Below are positions 16,921-25,857 of a stretch of 64,000 nucleotides of DNA, piece after piece (within the stretch, counting starts at the first letter, position 1; each line of letters opens with the position of its first letter). The notes under the pieces are model-generated. The model had not been told where the DNA came from and made no database searches. It saw only the letters and a program-made list of their open reading frames with translations. A program made the position numbers and the translations under genes. The DNA lies in assembly GCF_021166585.1 (NCBI RefSeq), contig NZ_JAJOZE010000001.1, positions 948,062 to 1,012,061 of the forward strand, written 5' to 3'. This DNA comes from Metabacillus kandeliae (lineage in GTDB: Bacteria > Bacillota > Bacilli > Bacillales > Bacillaceae).

Positions 16921-17538
16921 TTCGCTGACGTTTCCTTCTGCAGGAATTGGCTGATGGCTGAATATATTGGCGAGGTGCACCAGGTTATAGGCCATTTCCC
17001 GGCTTGTGCTTCTAGTAAATTCATTGCTCCAGCCCTCTGCTTCAATAAAGCTTGGACCTGGGCCTGCATCACCAACCCAATAGGTGAGGGCTGATGGAGG
17101 AATTGTAAACCCTGCCTGGTTCAATTCAAACTGAATATCTCTTCCGGCGTGCTTGCCTCCATCTTCATTTCCTGTGACGATTACACCGGCCACCTTGTTA
17201 TAGCCGATCATCTGGCCTTTATCATTTGTAGCTCCTGACCCATATAATCTTTCGCCGACGATATGAGCAAGAGTCCCTCTTATGCCTTGCCAAATGGGTG
17301 TTCCAATTAAAAAAATGTCCGCTTCCTGAATTTTATTCAGCAGGACCGGCCATGCATCCGAATCATCAACCTTATCCATTATTCCAAGGGGGATGCGGTA
17401 ATCAGCTACCCGTACATTTTCGAATTCCAAATCCGGCTTTTTTTCTCTCATTATTTCCGCCACTTTATGATAAAGGGCTTCCGTATTGGATGTTTCCTCT
17501 CCGCCTTTTAAAGAGCAGTTAAAAAATAAAACCTTCAT
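16918..17538 (-). CDS. Flavodoxin family protein / NAD(P)H-dependent FMN oxidoreductase
   Basis: Protein of 206 residues with a flavodoxin fold. The first strand and phosphate loop read LFFNCSLKGGEETSNTEAL, FLIGTPIWQGIRGTL contacts the flavin, and ITGNEDGGKHAGRDI matches the third FMN loop (written VTGNEDGG in the protein). The start is ATG at 17538 because AAGGAGG lies eight bases before it. It likely reduces quinones or small electrophiles; the substrate is unknown. Confidence 0.85.
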   Translation of the reverse strand: MKVLFFNCSLKGGEETSNTEALYHKVAEIMREKKPDLEFENVRVADYRIPLGIMDKVDDSDAWPVLLNKIQEADIFLIGTPIWQGIRGTLAHIVGERLYGSGATNDKGQMIGYNKVAGVIVTGNEDGGKHAGRDIQFELNQAGFTIPPSALTYWVGDAGPGPSFIEAEGWSNEFTRSTSREMAYNLVHLANIFSHQPIPAEGNVSE

Positions 17539-17687
17539 TATTGGCCTCCTTGATTTTACAAGATGGTATTTGTTCATTGTCTACCACAAGGGGAATAGGC
17601 TGAAACGCTTATATTTTCTAGAATTAGGGTTTAAGACGGCCAAAAGAGGAAAAAAGGTAATATCAGAATAAGAGAGGCGGCAATAAA

Positions 17688-18821
17688 ATGAGAGCATTAA
17701 CATACCAGGGTAAAGAAAAGGTTGAAGTGATTAACGTTGAGGATCCAAAAGTTCAAAAAGGGGACGATATGATCGTCCGCATAACAGCAAGCGGGATTTG
17801 CGGATCAGATTTGCATCTTTATAAAAAAGCCATTCCTTTGGAAGAAGATTATGTAATTGGGCATGAACCGATGGGCATTGTTGAAGAAGTGGGACCTGAG
17901 GTGAAAAATGTTAAAAAAGGCGATAGAGTTGTTATTCCATTCAACATTGGCTGCGGAACATGTTTCTTCTGTGAAAACCAGATGGAAAGCCAATGCGACA
18001 ATTCCAACCCGCATTCTGACAGCGGCGGATTGTTTGGTTTTTCTAAGCAATTCGGAAACTATCCTGGCGGGCAGGCAGAGTATTTAAGAGTTCCTTATGC
18101 TGATTTCACTTCCTTTGTTGTCCCTGAGAGCAGTGAATTAAAGGATGAAAGTGTTCTATTCCTGTCAGATGTTGTGCCGACAGCCTATTGGAGTGTTGAG
18201 CATAGCGGTGTAAAAGAGGGCGATACTGTCCTTATTTTAGGCTCAGGCCCTATTGGCCTGATGGCTCAAAAATTTGCCTGGATGAAAGGGGCAAACCGTG
18301 TTATTGCTGTTGATAATGTAGCACACCGGTTAGAGCATGCGAAGGCAACCAACCGGGTTGAAACATACAATTTTGATGACTATGATGAAATCGGACAAAT
18401 GCTGAATGAAACGACAAAAGGCGGAGCAGATGTCGTAATTGACTGTGTAGGAATGGACGGCGTTGTACCAATGAAGGAAAAAATTAAAAATGCTGTCGGC
18501 AGCCAAAAAGGCAGCATCATGCCGATCATCACCGCTTCAGAAGCAGTCCGGAAGTTCGGCACGGTTCAGCTGACAGGTGTTTATGGCGCACCTGCAGACG
18601 GCTTCCCGCTTGGTGACTTTTTCTCAAGAAACGTTTCTCTAAAAATGGGTCAGGCCCCTGTTATTCACCTAATGCCAAAGCTGTATAAAATGATTGAGAA
18701 CGGAGAATTTGATCCGACAGATATCATTACACATACGATGAACCTTGAAGATGCTCCAAAAGCATATGATATTTTCGATAAAAAATCCGATGGAAACATT
18801 AAATGCATTTTGAAGCCATAA
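17688..18821 (+). CDS. Zinc-dependent alcohol dehydrogenase
   Basis: MDR alcohol dehydrogenase of 377 residues. Catalytic zinc ligands are visible in GICGSDLHLY and GHEPMG; the structural-zinc cysteines appear in GCGTCFFCENQMESQC. The cofactor loop is LGSGPIGLMAQ. The length and the NPHSDSGGLFGFSK insertion match the glutathione-independent formaldehyde dehydrogenase-like group (B. subtilis AdhB/YycR type). Oxidation of an aldehyde or alcohol with NAD is likely. It is a single gene with its own terminator. Confidence 0.92.
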   Translation: MRALTYQGKEKVEVINVEDPKVQKGDDMIVRITASGICGSDLHLYKKAIPLEEDYVIGHEPMGIVEEVGPEVKNVKKGDRVVIPFNIGCGTCFFCENQMESQCDNSNPHSDSGGLFGFSKQFGNYPGGQAEYLRVPYADFTSFVVPESSELKDESVLFLSDVVPTAYWSVEHSGVKEGDTVLILGSGPIGLMAQKFAWMKGANRVIAVDNVAHRLEHAKATNRVETYNFDDYDEIGQMLNETTKGGADVVIDCVGMDGVVPMKEKIKNAVGSQKGSIMPIITASEAVRKFGTVQLTGVYGAPADGFPLGDFFSRNVSLKMGQAPVIHLMPKLYKMIENGEFDPTDIITHTMNLEDAPKAYDIFDKKSDGNIKCILKP

Positions 18822-18837
18822 AAGATCGTTTTACTTT

Positions 18838-18866
18838 TAAAAGCCTGCCGCGAGCAGGCTTTTTTC
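18838..18866 (+). terminator. Intrinsic terminator
   Basis: AAAAGCCTGC pairs with GCAGGCTTTT, followed by more T residues. Confidence 0.85.
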
Positions 18867-18987
18867 ATGCTGAAAAAGAAATTTTATGAATAGAAAAGTC
18901 CGCTTTAGTGTTTATTCCAATCCTAGAAAATATGGTAAACTATTTGAACCTGGAGACGAAAAGAAGCAGAAATAAAGGTGATCAAAT

Positions 18988-21135
18988 ATGAAACTCATTC
19001 TTGCAGAAAAACCTTCTGTGGCAAAAAATATTGCAGAAGCACTGAAAATTAAAGGCAGGCAGGATGGTTACTTAGAAGGCGAAGGGTATATCATCACTTG
19101 GGCTTTCGGCCATCTGCTGCAGCTTTATGATGCGAAGGATTACGACCAAAAGATGGCAAAATGGAAGATGGAAAACTTCCCTTTTCTGCCTGATTCTTTT
19201 CAATACAAAGTTAAAAGCAGTCCCAGTAACCGGGAAAAATCAGACCCCGGGGCTGTAAAGCAGCTTAAAATCATTCAATCTCTTATAAAAAGAAAAGATG
19301 TAGACGCTATTATATCTGCCTGCGATTATGACCGAGAAGGGCAGCTCATCGGCGACAGCATTATTTATCATCAAAAATCAGGCAAAAAAGTGTACAGGCT
19401 GCTCCTGAATGAATGGACAGCTGAAGAAGTGCTGAAAGGGCTTCAAAATTTAAAGCCCAATGAAACAATGAGGCCTTTATTGAATGCAGGGCTTTCAAGG
19501 CAATGGACGGATTGGGCGCTTGGAATAAACTTAACTTCTGCAGCAACGCTCAAATTTCAGAAAGGCTCAGGCAAAGCTCTGAATATTGGACGGGTATTAA
19601 TGCCGACTCTAAAGATCATTTATGACAGAGACCTGGAAATAGAAAATTTCAAGCCTGAAAAGTACTATAAGCTTGCTGCACTTTTTAAAACAAATAAAAA
19701 TGAACAATATGAAGGCGCCTACACCCTGAAGGGGCAAGATAAGCATAAAGAAAAGGATTCCCTTGATTTGCTTGCAAAAATGCTTGCTGAAAAGACTGGG
19801 GTCATTACAGAAAAAAAGGTGGAATTGAAACAGGAATATCCTCCGTTTTTATTCAATCTCTCCAGTCTACAAGGATACATCACGAATAAACACAAAGGCT
19901 GGACTTCTGATAAAGTATTAAAAATTGCCCAGTCACTCTATGAAAAAAAACTGATTACTTATCCAAGAACGGCAAGCATAGCCCTGGAAGAGAGCTTGAA
20001 GGAGAAAACGGCAAAAGTATTGGCGATTGTGAAAGAAGATTACCCTTTTTCTGAAGAAATTCAATTTTCCGCTTCAAAACGAATTTTTAATAACAAAAAA
20101 GTGGAGAGCCACAGTGCGATCATCCCAACCTATATAAAGCCGAAAAAGCTTTCAGCAGATGAAGAAAAGGTGTACCTGGCTATTAAAAACCGCTTTGTTA
20201 CGCAGTTTATGCCAGTGGCTAAGCATGAAGAAACAAAGCTTGAAACGACAGTTGCGCATGAAGGGGAGAAGCATCTTTTTCATTCAAAAGGCCGCGTCCA
20301 AATAACTGAGGGCTGGAGAAAAGCAGAAAGTATTCAAACAAAAGACTCGCTGCTTCCAAAAGTAGAACTCAATGAACAGGTGACAGCAGAATCACTTGAT
20401 GTAAAAGAGCAGGAAACAAAGCCGCCAAAGCCTCACTCGGAAATGACTTTGCTAAAGGTCATGGAAACATGCGGGAGAGCGGCGAAAAACGAGGAAGAGC
20501 TTGTCGGAAGCATTTTAGCAGGCTATAGCATCGGTACACCTGCAACCAGGGCAGACACGATTAAAAAATTAAAAGAGATCGGCTACATTTACTCTGAAAG
20601 TAAATCCCTCCGCTGCACAGAGCTTGGAAAAAAGCTGGTAGAAACACTGCCCGTAAAAGAGCTCTTTGACCTTGAGTTTACTGGCAGACTTGAGAAATAC
20701 CTCTTTGATATTCAAAAAAACAAGATGGCTAAAGAACAATTTCTGGCACAGATATATCAGTTTACAAAAGAGTCTGTTGAAAAGATAAAAGGCTTTGAAA
20801 ATGTGATTCTCAGTGAAGGCTCAAAACTGCAAAAGAAAAAAGAAGTGCTCGGCAGCTGTCCTCTTTGCGGAAAACAAATTGTAGAAGGATTAAAAGGGTA
20901 CGGCTGCAGCGGCTGGAAGCAAGGCTGCAAATTTGTTATTTGGAAGAATGATAAATTCCTAGCCTCCATGCAGAAAAAAGTAACGAAAACAATGGTAAAG
21001 ACGCTTCTTAAAAACAAGTCGGTTACCGTAAAGGGACTTAAAAGCAAAAAAGGGAATTCGTTTGATGCCGTATTGAAATATGAGAAAAACAGTGACAATG
21101 ACTATTTCAGCTGGAAAATGGAGTTTTTAAAATAG
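18988..21135 (+). CDS. topB: DNA topoisomerase III
   Basis: Type IA topoisomerase of 715 residues. The N-terminal Toprim domain begins LAEKPSVAKNIAEAL and carries ACDYDREGQLIGD with the metal-binding acids. LITYPRTAS holds the active-site tyrosine. The C-terminus contains a zinc-ribbon-like run, GSCPLCGKQIVEGL then GCSGWKQGCKFVIW. Full length compared with B. subtilis TopB. It relaxes negative supercoils and decatenates DNA; near a terminus this is fitting but TopB genes are not specifically terminus-linked. Confidence 0.96.
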   Translation: MKLILAEKPSVAKNIAEALKIKGRQDGYLEGEGYIITWAFGHLLQLYDAKDYDQKMAKWKMENFPFLPDSFQYKVKSSPSNREKSDPGAVKQLKIIQSLIKRKDVDAIISACDYDREGQLIGDSIIYHQKSGKKVYRLLLNEWTAEEVLKGLQNLKPNETMRPLLNAGLSRQWTDWALGINLTSAATLKFQKGSGKALNIGRVLMPTLKIIYDRDLEIENFKPEKYYKLAALFKTNKNEQYEGAYTLKGQDKHKEKDSLDLLAKMLAEKTGVITEKKVELKQEYPPFLFNLSSLQGYITNKHKGWTSDKVLKIAQSLYEKKLITYPRTASIALEESLKEKTAKVLAIVKEDYPFSEEIQFSASKRIFNNKKVESHSAIIPTYIKPKKLSADEEKVYLAIKNRFVTQFMPVAKHEETKLETTVAHEGEKHLFHSKGRVQITEGWRKAESIQTKDSLLPKVELNEQVTAESLDVKEQETKPPKPHSEMTLLKVMETCGRAAKNEEELVGSILAGYSIGTPATRADTIKKLKEIGYIYSESKSLRCTELGKKLVETLPVKELFDLEFTGRLEKYLFDIQKNKMAKEQFLAQIYQFTKESVEKIKGFENVILSEGSKLQKKKEVLGSCPLCGKQIVEGLKGYGCSGWKQGCKFVIWKNDKFLASMQKKVTKTMVKTLLKNKSVTVKGLKSKKGNSFDAVLKYEKNSDNDYFSWKMEFLK

Positions 21136-21380
21136 GCTAACAGGTGCAGCGGGACAGGTGAGACCTAAGCAGGCTCAGCACCTGCCCCGCATGAGTAATA
21201 CTCCAACAGCCGTATTTCAAAGAGCCTAAAGGCTGTGAGATTATCCTGAAGAAAATGAACTGCACTAATTTTGTTTTTCCGGAATAGCAAAAAGAGGCAG
21301 AGCGCCTCTTTTTATTTTTATATAAGTGTTCCATATATAGAACATCATTCATTAATAAAGGTGAGGAAGAGCAGGAATGT
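21136..21380. other. Intergenic region after topB with a repeat remnant
   Basis: The stretch 21146-21190 contains GCAGCGGGACAGGTGAGACC, shared with the MITE-like element at 54.7 kb on the other strand, so it looks like a truncated copy. A terminator follows at 21289. No gene is seen. Confidence 0.55.
21289..21319 (+). terminator. Intrinsic terminator
   Basis: AAAAAGAGGC pairs with GCCTCTTTTT, followed by ATTTTTA; likely ends topB transcripts. Confidence 0.75.
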
Positions 21381-21425
21381 TTGACATACACTACGTCGGC
21401 AATTAGAATTGACATACTATACGTC
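21381..21425 (+). promoter_or_regulatory. Promoter with two repressor-like direct repeats
   Basis: TTGACA, 17 bases, TAGAAT is a near-consensus sigma-A promoter (21381-21409). A 17-bp repeat covers it twice: TTGACATACACTACGTC at 21381 and TTGACATACTATACGTC at 21409, 15 of 17 identical and 28 bp apart. Each copy is roughly palindromic (GAC...GTC). One covers the -35 region and the other the start site, a layout typical of an autoregulated repressor. Confidence 0.75.
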
Positions 21426-21444
21426 TTGAAGGGAAGGTAGAACA

Positions 21445-21864
21445 ATGGCTCATCCCTATTTAACTGTTCTTGATTATGTTATAAAGGCCAAAGGAACCTC
21501 TTTTTCTGCGGTGGGGAAAGAACTGAATATTACCCCGCAGCAATTTTCTGACTGGGTAAAAAAGCGGCGTCCAATTCCCGCGAAACGCCTTTCTTCCCTA
21601 AGTGAGTTTCTCGGCATTCAGGCAGACATGCTGACAGATGAAGGTCAATACGCAAAAGAGCTGAATCCTGCGCTTGAAATCGATATAAGAATGCAATTAA
21701 TCCATCAGACGGGTGATGAGAAGTCCGAAACACAGCTTGCTCAGCTGCAGGAAGAGAAGAGCCGATTGGAGATCGTAGAAAGGGTTAAAAGACTGCTCGG
21801 CCGCAAAGATTCAAAATCTGCCGATATGCTTTCTGCTGTTTTAACAGAGCTTGAAAAATGGTAA
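21445..21864 (+). CDS. Cro/CI-type helix-turn-helix regulator
   Basis: Protein of 139 residues. An HTH of the lambda-repressor type occupies roughly residues 8-60 (YVIKAKGTSFSAVGKELNI, PQQFSDWVKKRRPIPAKRL). The second half is predicted coiled coil (AQLQEEKSRLEIVERVKRLL) and is likely to dimerise. AAGGGAAGGTAG precedes the start. The repeated sites over its promoter suggest it controls itself. Targets are unknown. Confidence 0.85.
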   Translation: MAHPYLTVLDYVIKAKGTSFSAVGKELNITPQQFSDWVKKRRPIPAKRLSSLSEFLGIQADMLTDEGQYAKELNPALEIDIRMQLIHQTGDEKSETQLAQLQEEKSRLEIVERVKRLLGRKDSKSADMLSAVLTELEKW

Positions 21865-21872
21865 AGCATTTA

Positions 21873-21940
21873 ATTACCAGGTACTAACACTAAACAAACT
21901 TTCTGCAATTATTACCAGGTACTAATACCAAACAAACTTT
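21873..21940. repeat. Two 30-bp direct repeats with TACC-A-GGTA dyads
   Basis: Copies at 21873-21902 and 21911-21940 match in 28 of 30 positions, 38 bp apart. Each starts ATTACCAGGTACTAA, which contains TACC-A-GGTA. They occupy the gap between the Cro/CI gene and the methyltransferase gene and are probably binding sites controlling the latter. Confidence 0.7.
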
Positions 21941-21967
21941 AAACTTTTATAGAAAGGGTGAACTGCT

Positions 21968-22714
21968 TTGTCTCAGGATTATTTTATAGATCCGCCAAAA
22001 GAGGATATTAAAGAACAATGGCAATACTATTTCGATATAATGGACATTCCAGAGGGAGCGGTTGTTTTAGATGCAGGCTGCAATACAGGAGAAGCGGATG
22101 TTTATTTAGCCAGGCTTAGACCTGACCTCCGGATAATCGCCATTGACAGCAGCGCTGAAACAATAAAGCAGGCCAATCAGCGCTGGAACAATGAAGGGGT
22201 GGAATTTCAAAGAGCTGATGCTGAAAATCTCCCATATGAAGATGGTTTTTTTGATGCCGTTTTCTGTGTGGAGGTATTAGAATGGGTGGAAAATCCTTTA
22301 ACTGCAATCAAAGAAATTAAACGGGTGCTGAAAACGGGAAGTAAGGCATTTATTAATCATTCTGATTACGAAACGCAAATTTTTTCTTCAGAAAATACGC
22401 AGTTAAACCGGAAAATCACACAGTTTTTTTCAGATGACGGACCCAATGGAATTATTGGAAGAGAGCTGTATGGTTTATGCAGGGAAGCAGGTTTTCAGGA
22501 AGTCATTCCTTTTGTCTATCCTATGGTGAATCTGCAGTTCACTGAATATACGTATTCCTATGGAATGGCAGATATGATGGCAGGCATGCTTGAAGAGAAA
22601 GGGAAGATCACAAAAAAAGAAGGAGAGGAATGGAAAAAGGGCCTGGTGGAAGCTCATAAAAAAGGCCGATATTTTTACAGCATTAACCGCTATATTTGCC
22701 ATTGCATGAAGTAG
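21968..22714 (+). CDS. Class I SAM-dependent methyltransferase
   Basis: Protein of 248 residues. VVLDAGCNTGEADVYLAR is SAM-binding motif I, RADAENLPYEDGFFDAVFC carries motifs II-III in the style of the Methyltransf_11/UbiE group, and EVLEWVENPLTAIKEIKRVL is post-motif. It starts at TTG behind GAAAGGGTGA. The tail FYSINRYICHCMK is unlike well-known relatives. The substrate is unknown; the repeats upstream suggest individual regulation. Confidence 0.88.
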   Translation: MSQDYFIDPPKEDIKEQWQYYFDIMDIPEGAVVLDAGCNTGEADVYLARLRPDLRIIAIDSSAETIKQANQRWNNEGVEFQRADAENLPYEDGFFDAVFCVEVLEWVENPLTAIKEIKRVLKTGSKAFINHSDYETQIFSSENTQLNRKITQFFSDDGPNGIIGRELYGLCREAGFQEVIPFVYPMVNLQFTEYTYSYGMADMMAGMLEEKGKITKKEGEEWKKGLVEAHKKGRYFYSINRYICHCMK

Positions 22715-22724
22715 ATCACGCTGA

Positions 22725-22738
22725 TTACCAACAGGTAA
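22725..22738. promoter_or_regulatory. TTACC-AACA-GGTAA dyad upstream of moeA
   Basis: A short inverted repeat lies 52 bp before the moeA start and shares the TTACC half-site with the repeats at 21873. It could be an operator; the evidence is only the pattern. Confidence 0.35.
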
Positions 22739-22789
22739 AACAGGGTATAGAACATCATATATATTTTATGTAAACAAGGCGGTGATTGC

Positions 22790-24058
22790 TTGCTTGAAAA
22801 AAGACACCCGATCCCAGTTGCTGAAGCTATAGCAAGAATAATGAAGTTAAAGGGACAGGGAAAAACGGAAAAAATACATATTGATAAGGCGTATGGAAGA
22901 GTGCTTGGGGAAGATTTAACTGCAAAGCACGATGTGCCGCCTTTTGACCGTTCTCCTTACGATGGCTTTGCCATAAGAGCAGAGGATACCTCTGGCGCTT
23001 CAAGCAGCCAGCCTGTCTCTTTAAAAGTAATAGAAGAAATAGGAGCAGGAAGCGTTGCATCAAAAGTACCCGGTGAAAATGAAGCCATCCGGATCATGAC
23101 AGGCGCTGCCCTTCCTAAAGGATGCGATGCAGTTGTCATGCTTGAGCTTGTTCAGGAAAAAGAAGAGAATGGCCAGCCATACATAACGGTAAAACGATCT
23201 TTTCAGCCAGGTACAAATCTTTCCTATAAAGGAGAAGATGCGAAAGAAGGCACTGTTTTAGCTAAAAAAGGGGAAAGAATTAATCCTGGCGTTCATGCCC
23301 TCCTAGCTACCTTCGGTTATGAATACTTGCAGGCTGCTGTGCCTCCTAAAGTTGGTATTTTTGCAACAGGCACAGAATTACTTGAACCCGGTGATGCTCT
23401 AGAGCCTGGGAAAATCCGCAACAGCAACGCCCATATGCTTTTCGCCCAGGTGCAGCGGGCGGGAGGAGAGCCTGTGCTTCTCGGCAAGCTCCCGGATCAT
23501 CTGGAAACGTGCTATAAAGCAGTTAAAGAGGCTTCACAGCAGTTTGACCTTCTCATTACAACAGGAGGAGTTTCTGTTGGAGACTTTGATTATATGCCGG
23601 AAGTTTACGAAAAGCTTGGAGCAGAGGTCCTTTTCAATAAAGTGGCGATGAGGCCGGGAAGTGTTACGACCGCCGCCCATAAAGATAACATCGTGTTTTA
23701 CGGCCTGTCCGGCAACCCATCTGCCTGTTTTACAGGATTTGAGCTTTTTGTACGGCCTGTTATACAAACAAGGCTTTTCTCTGAAAAGCCGCATTTAAAA
23801 AAAATACAAGGCAGGCTGTCGGAGGATTTTGCAAAACCGAATCCCTTCACCCGCTTTATCAGAAGTAAAATGAGCTTTGAAAAAGATGCTGTTACTGTTG
23901 CGCCAAGCGGGTTTAACAAATCAAGTGCTGTCAGTTCACTTGCAGCTTCTGATTGTTTTATTATGCTGCCGGGCGGAACAAGGGGCTTCCAGAGGGGCGA
24001 TCTGGTTGATGTGCTGCTCCATGAAAGCAGCGAAGGGAGCCAGTGGCATTGGAACTAG
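22790..24058 (+). CDS. moeA: Molybdopterin molybdenumtransferase
   Basis: MoeA of 422 residues, which inserts molybdate into adenylylated molybdopterin. Domain III is recognisable from GIFATGTELLEPGDALEPGKI, ITTGGVSVGDFDYMPEV and YGLSGNPSACFTGFELFVRP; domain I includes DVPPFDRSPYDGFAIR. It starts at TTG behind AAGGCGGTGAT. First gene of a five-gene molybdenum cofactor operon, overlapping mobB by 16 bases. Confidence 0.95.
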   Translation: MLEKRHPIPVAEAIARIMKLKGQGKTEKIHIDKAYGRVLGEDLTAKHDVPPFDRSPYDGFAIRAEDTSGASSSQPVSLKVIEEIGAGSVASKVPGENEAIRIMTGAALPKGCDAVVMLELVQEKEENGQPYITVKRSFQPGTNLSYKGEDAKEGTVLAKKGERINPGVHALLATFGYEYLQAAVPPKVGIFATGTELLEPGDALEPGKIRNSNAHMLFAQVQRAGGEPVLLGKLPDHLETCYKAVKEASQQFDLLITTGGVSVGDFDYMPEVYEKLGAEVLFNKVAMRPGSVTTAAHKDNIVFYGLSGNPSACFTGFELFVRPVIQTRLFSEKPHLKKIQGRLSEDFAKPNPFTRFIRSKMSFEKDAVTVAPSGFNKSSAVSSLAASDCFIMLPGGTRGFQRGDLVDVLLHESSEGSQWHWN

Positions 24059-24567
24059 GGGGCAGGATACTCCAGATTGTCGGCTATCAAAACAGCGGAA
24101 AAACTGAGCTGGTCTGCAGCCTGCTTGCGGCCGGCAGCAGCCAGAATGTTAAAATGGCTTCTATTAAGCATCACGGCCACGGCGGTGAACCTGATCTTCA
24201 CCAAATGAAAGACAGTGAACGCCATTTAAAATCCGGTGCATTTCTGGCAGCTGTTGAAGGGGAGGGGCTAATGCAGCTTGCGATGAAAAAGCATGAAATT
24301 AGGCTTGATGAAATCGTAGCGCTTTACAAATCCCTTGGCGCAGATGTTATCCTGATTGAAGGATACAAAAGAGAAAAATACCCGAAGCTTGTCCTTATTA
24401 GAAATGAAGAAGATTTGGTCCTTCTTGAGGAACTTCAAAATATTGCGGCTATAGCTGCCCCATTTTACTCTGAGGATTTCACAAGCCTTGACTGCCCTTA
24501 TTTCCATATAAAAGATCATCAAAAAATATGCAGCTGGTTTCAGCAGAATTGGCTGTTTACATGTTAA
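24043..24567 (+). CDS. mobB: Molybdopterin-guanine dinucleotide biosynthesis adapter protein B
   Basis: MobB of 174 residues, a P-loop GTP-binding helper of MobA. The Walker A is GYQNSGKTEL near residue 14, followed by MASIKHHGHGGEPD, the usual MobB histidine-rich run. VILIEGYKREKYPKLVLIR is the second conserved block. The start lies inside the end of moeA (GTG at 24043, or TTG at 24049), indicating coupled translation. Confidence 0.93.
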   Translation: MALELGGRILQIVGYQNSGKTELVCSLLAAGSSQNVKMASIKHHGHGGEPDLHQMKDSERHLKSGAFLAAVEGEGLMQLAMKKHEIRLDEIVALYKSLGADVILIEGYKREKYPKLVLIRNEEDLVLLEELQNIAAIAAPFYSEDFTSLDCPYFHIKDHQKICSWFQQNWLFTC

Positions 24568-24583
24568 CGGAGGCGGGCTGCTT

Positions 24584-24817
24584 ATGATAAAAGTATTGTT
24601 TTTCGCTGGAATAAAAGAACAGGCTGGACGGGATGTATACATGCTGGACAGTTCAGAAATGACCGTTTCTGAGCTCCTGGCTGAGTTAGAAAAGACATTC
24701 AGCCTGCAATTGCCGGAATCGCTCATGGTAGCGGTTGATGAAGAGTACGCAGAGCACGATGAAGTCATTAAAGCCGGCTCTACCGCCGCATTGATTCCTC
24801 CAGTAAGCGGAGGATGA
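24584..24817 (+). CDS. moaD: Molybdopterin synthase sulfur carrier subunit
   Basis: MoaD of 77 residues with a ubiquitin-like fold and the required C-terminal GG (PPVSGG), the point of thiocarboxylation. It works with MoaE, the catalytic subunit, to add sulfur to precursor Z. In B. subtilis moaE precedes moaD; here it is absent from the cluster. GGAGGCGGG precedes the start. Confidence 0.93.
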   Translation: MIKVLFFAGIKEQAGRDVYMLDSSEMTVSELLAELEKTFSLQLPESLMVAVDEEYAEHDEVIKAGSTAALIPPVSGG

Positions 24818-24848
24818 TCTGGATACTTCCACGTTTGGAGAGAATGAA

Positions 24849-25853
24849 ATGATTACTGATAGATGGGACAGACCATTAAAAGATATTCGTATATCTGTAA
24901 TCGATCAATGCAATTTCAGGTGTACTTATTGCATGCCAGCTGAAATTTTTGGACCGGATTTCCGGTTTTTAGATAAAGAAGAGCTCCTGACATTCGAAGA
25001 AATAACTAAGCTTGCCCGCTTTTTTGCCGGTCATGGTGTAGAAAAAATCAGGCTGACAGGCGGTGAGCCCCTTCTTAGGAAAGACCTCGACGAACTGATC
25101 AGACAGCTCAACGATATTGCGGGAATCAAAGATATCGCTCTTACGACCAATGCCATGCTGCTGCCGAAATATGCCGGCAAATTAAAAGAAGCAGGGCTTA
25201 AGCGGGTGAATGTCAGCCTTGACGCCATCGAAGATGAAGCATTTAAAAAAATTAACGGCAGGCAGGTTGCAGTAAAACCGGTGCTGAAAGGAATTGCTGC
25301 AGCCAAAAAGGCAGGACTGCAAGTAAAGATCAATATGGTAGTGAAAAAAGGAATGAATGAAGATCAAATACTGCCGATGGCAGAATTTTTTAAACAGGAG
25401 CATATTCCTCTCCGGTTTATCGAGTTTATGGATGTTGGCGCAACAAATGGATGGAAAATGGATGAAGTTATTACCATGAAAGAGATCATCGAACAGATCG
25501 GGGAGCATTTTCCGCTTGAACCGGCAGATGCCGCTTATTATGGGGAAGTCGCCAAAAGATACCGCTATAAGGATTCCGCTGATGAAATCGGTATTATCTC
25601 TTCCATCACTCAATCTTTCTGCTCGTCCTGTACAAGAGCAAGAATATCAGCAGAAGGAAAGTTTTACACATGCCTTTTTGCTGAACAAGGGTACGATCTG
25701 AAGGATTTAATGCGTTCAGGAGCAAGCGACGAGAAGATTAAAAGTGAAATTAAAAACATCTGGCTGCAGAGAAGCGACAGATATTCAGATGAGCGGACAG
25801 AGGAAACGGTGCGCGGAAAAAAACGGATCGAAATGTCCTATATTGGCGGATGA
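24849..25853 (+). CDS. moaA: GTP 3',8-cyclase
   Basis: Radical SAM enzyme of 334 residues for the first step of molybdenum cofactor synthesis. The N-terminal CNFRCTYC binds the radical-generating [4Fe-4S] cluster. The C-terminal [18 protein letters not shown] run binds the second cluster that holds GTP. The last residues are GG, conserved in Moa[14 protein letters not shown] is the SAM-binding glycine region. Its partner MoaC is not in the window. Confidence 0.96.
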   Translation: MITDRWDRPLKDIRISVIDQCNFRCTYCMPAEIFGPDFRFLDKEELLTFEEITKLARFFAGHGVEKIRLTGGEPLLRKDLDELIRQLNDIAGIKDIALTTNAMLLPKYAGKLKEAGLKRVNVSLDAIEDEAFKKINGRQVAVKPVLKGIAAAKKAGLQVKINMVVKKGMNEDQILPMAEFFKQEHIPLRFIEFMDVGATNGWKMDEVITMKEIIEQIGEHFPLEPADAAYYGEVAKRYRYKDSADEIGIISSITQSFCSSCTRARISAEGKFYTCLFAEQGYDLKDLMRSGASDEKIKSEIKNIWLQRSDRYSDERTEETVRGKKRIEMSYIGG

Positions 25854-25857
25854 AGAA

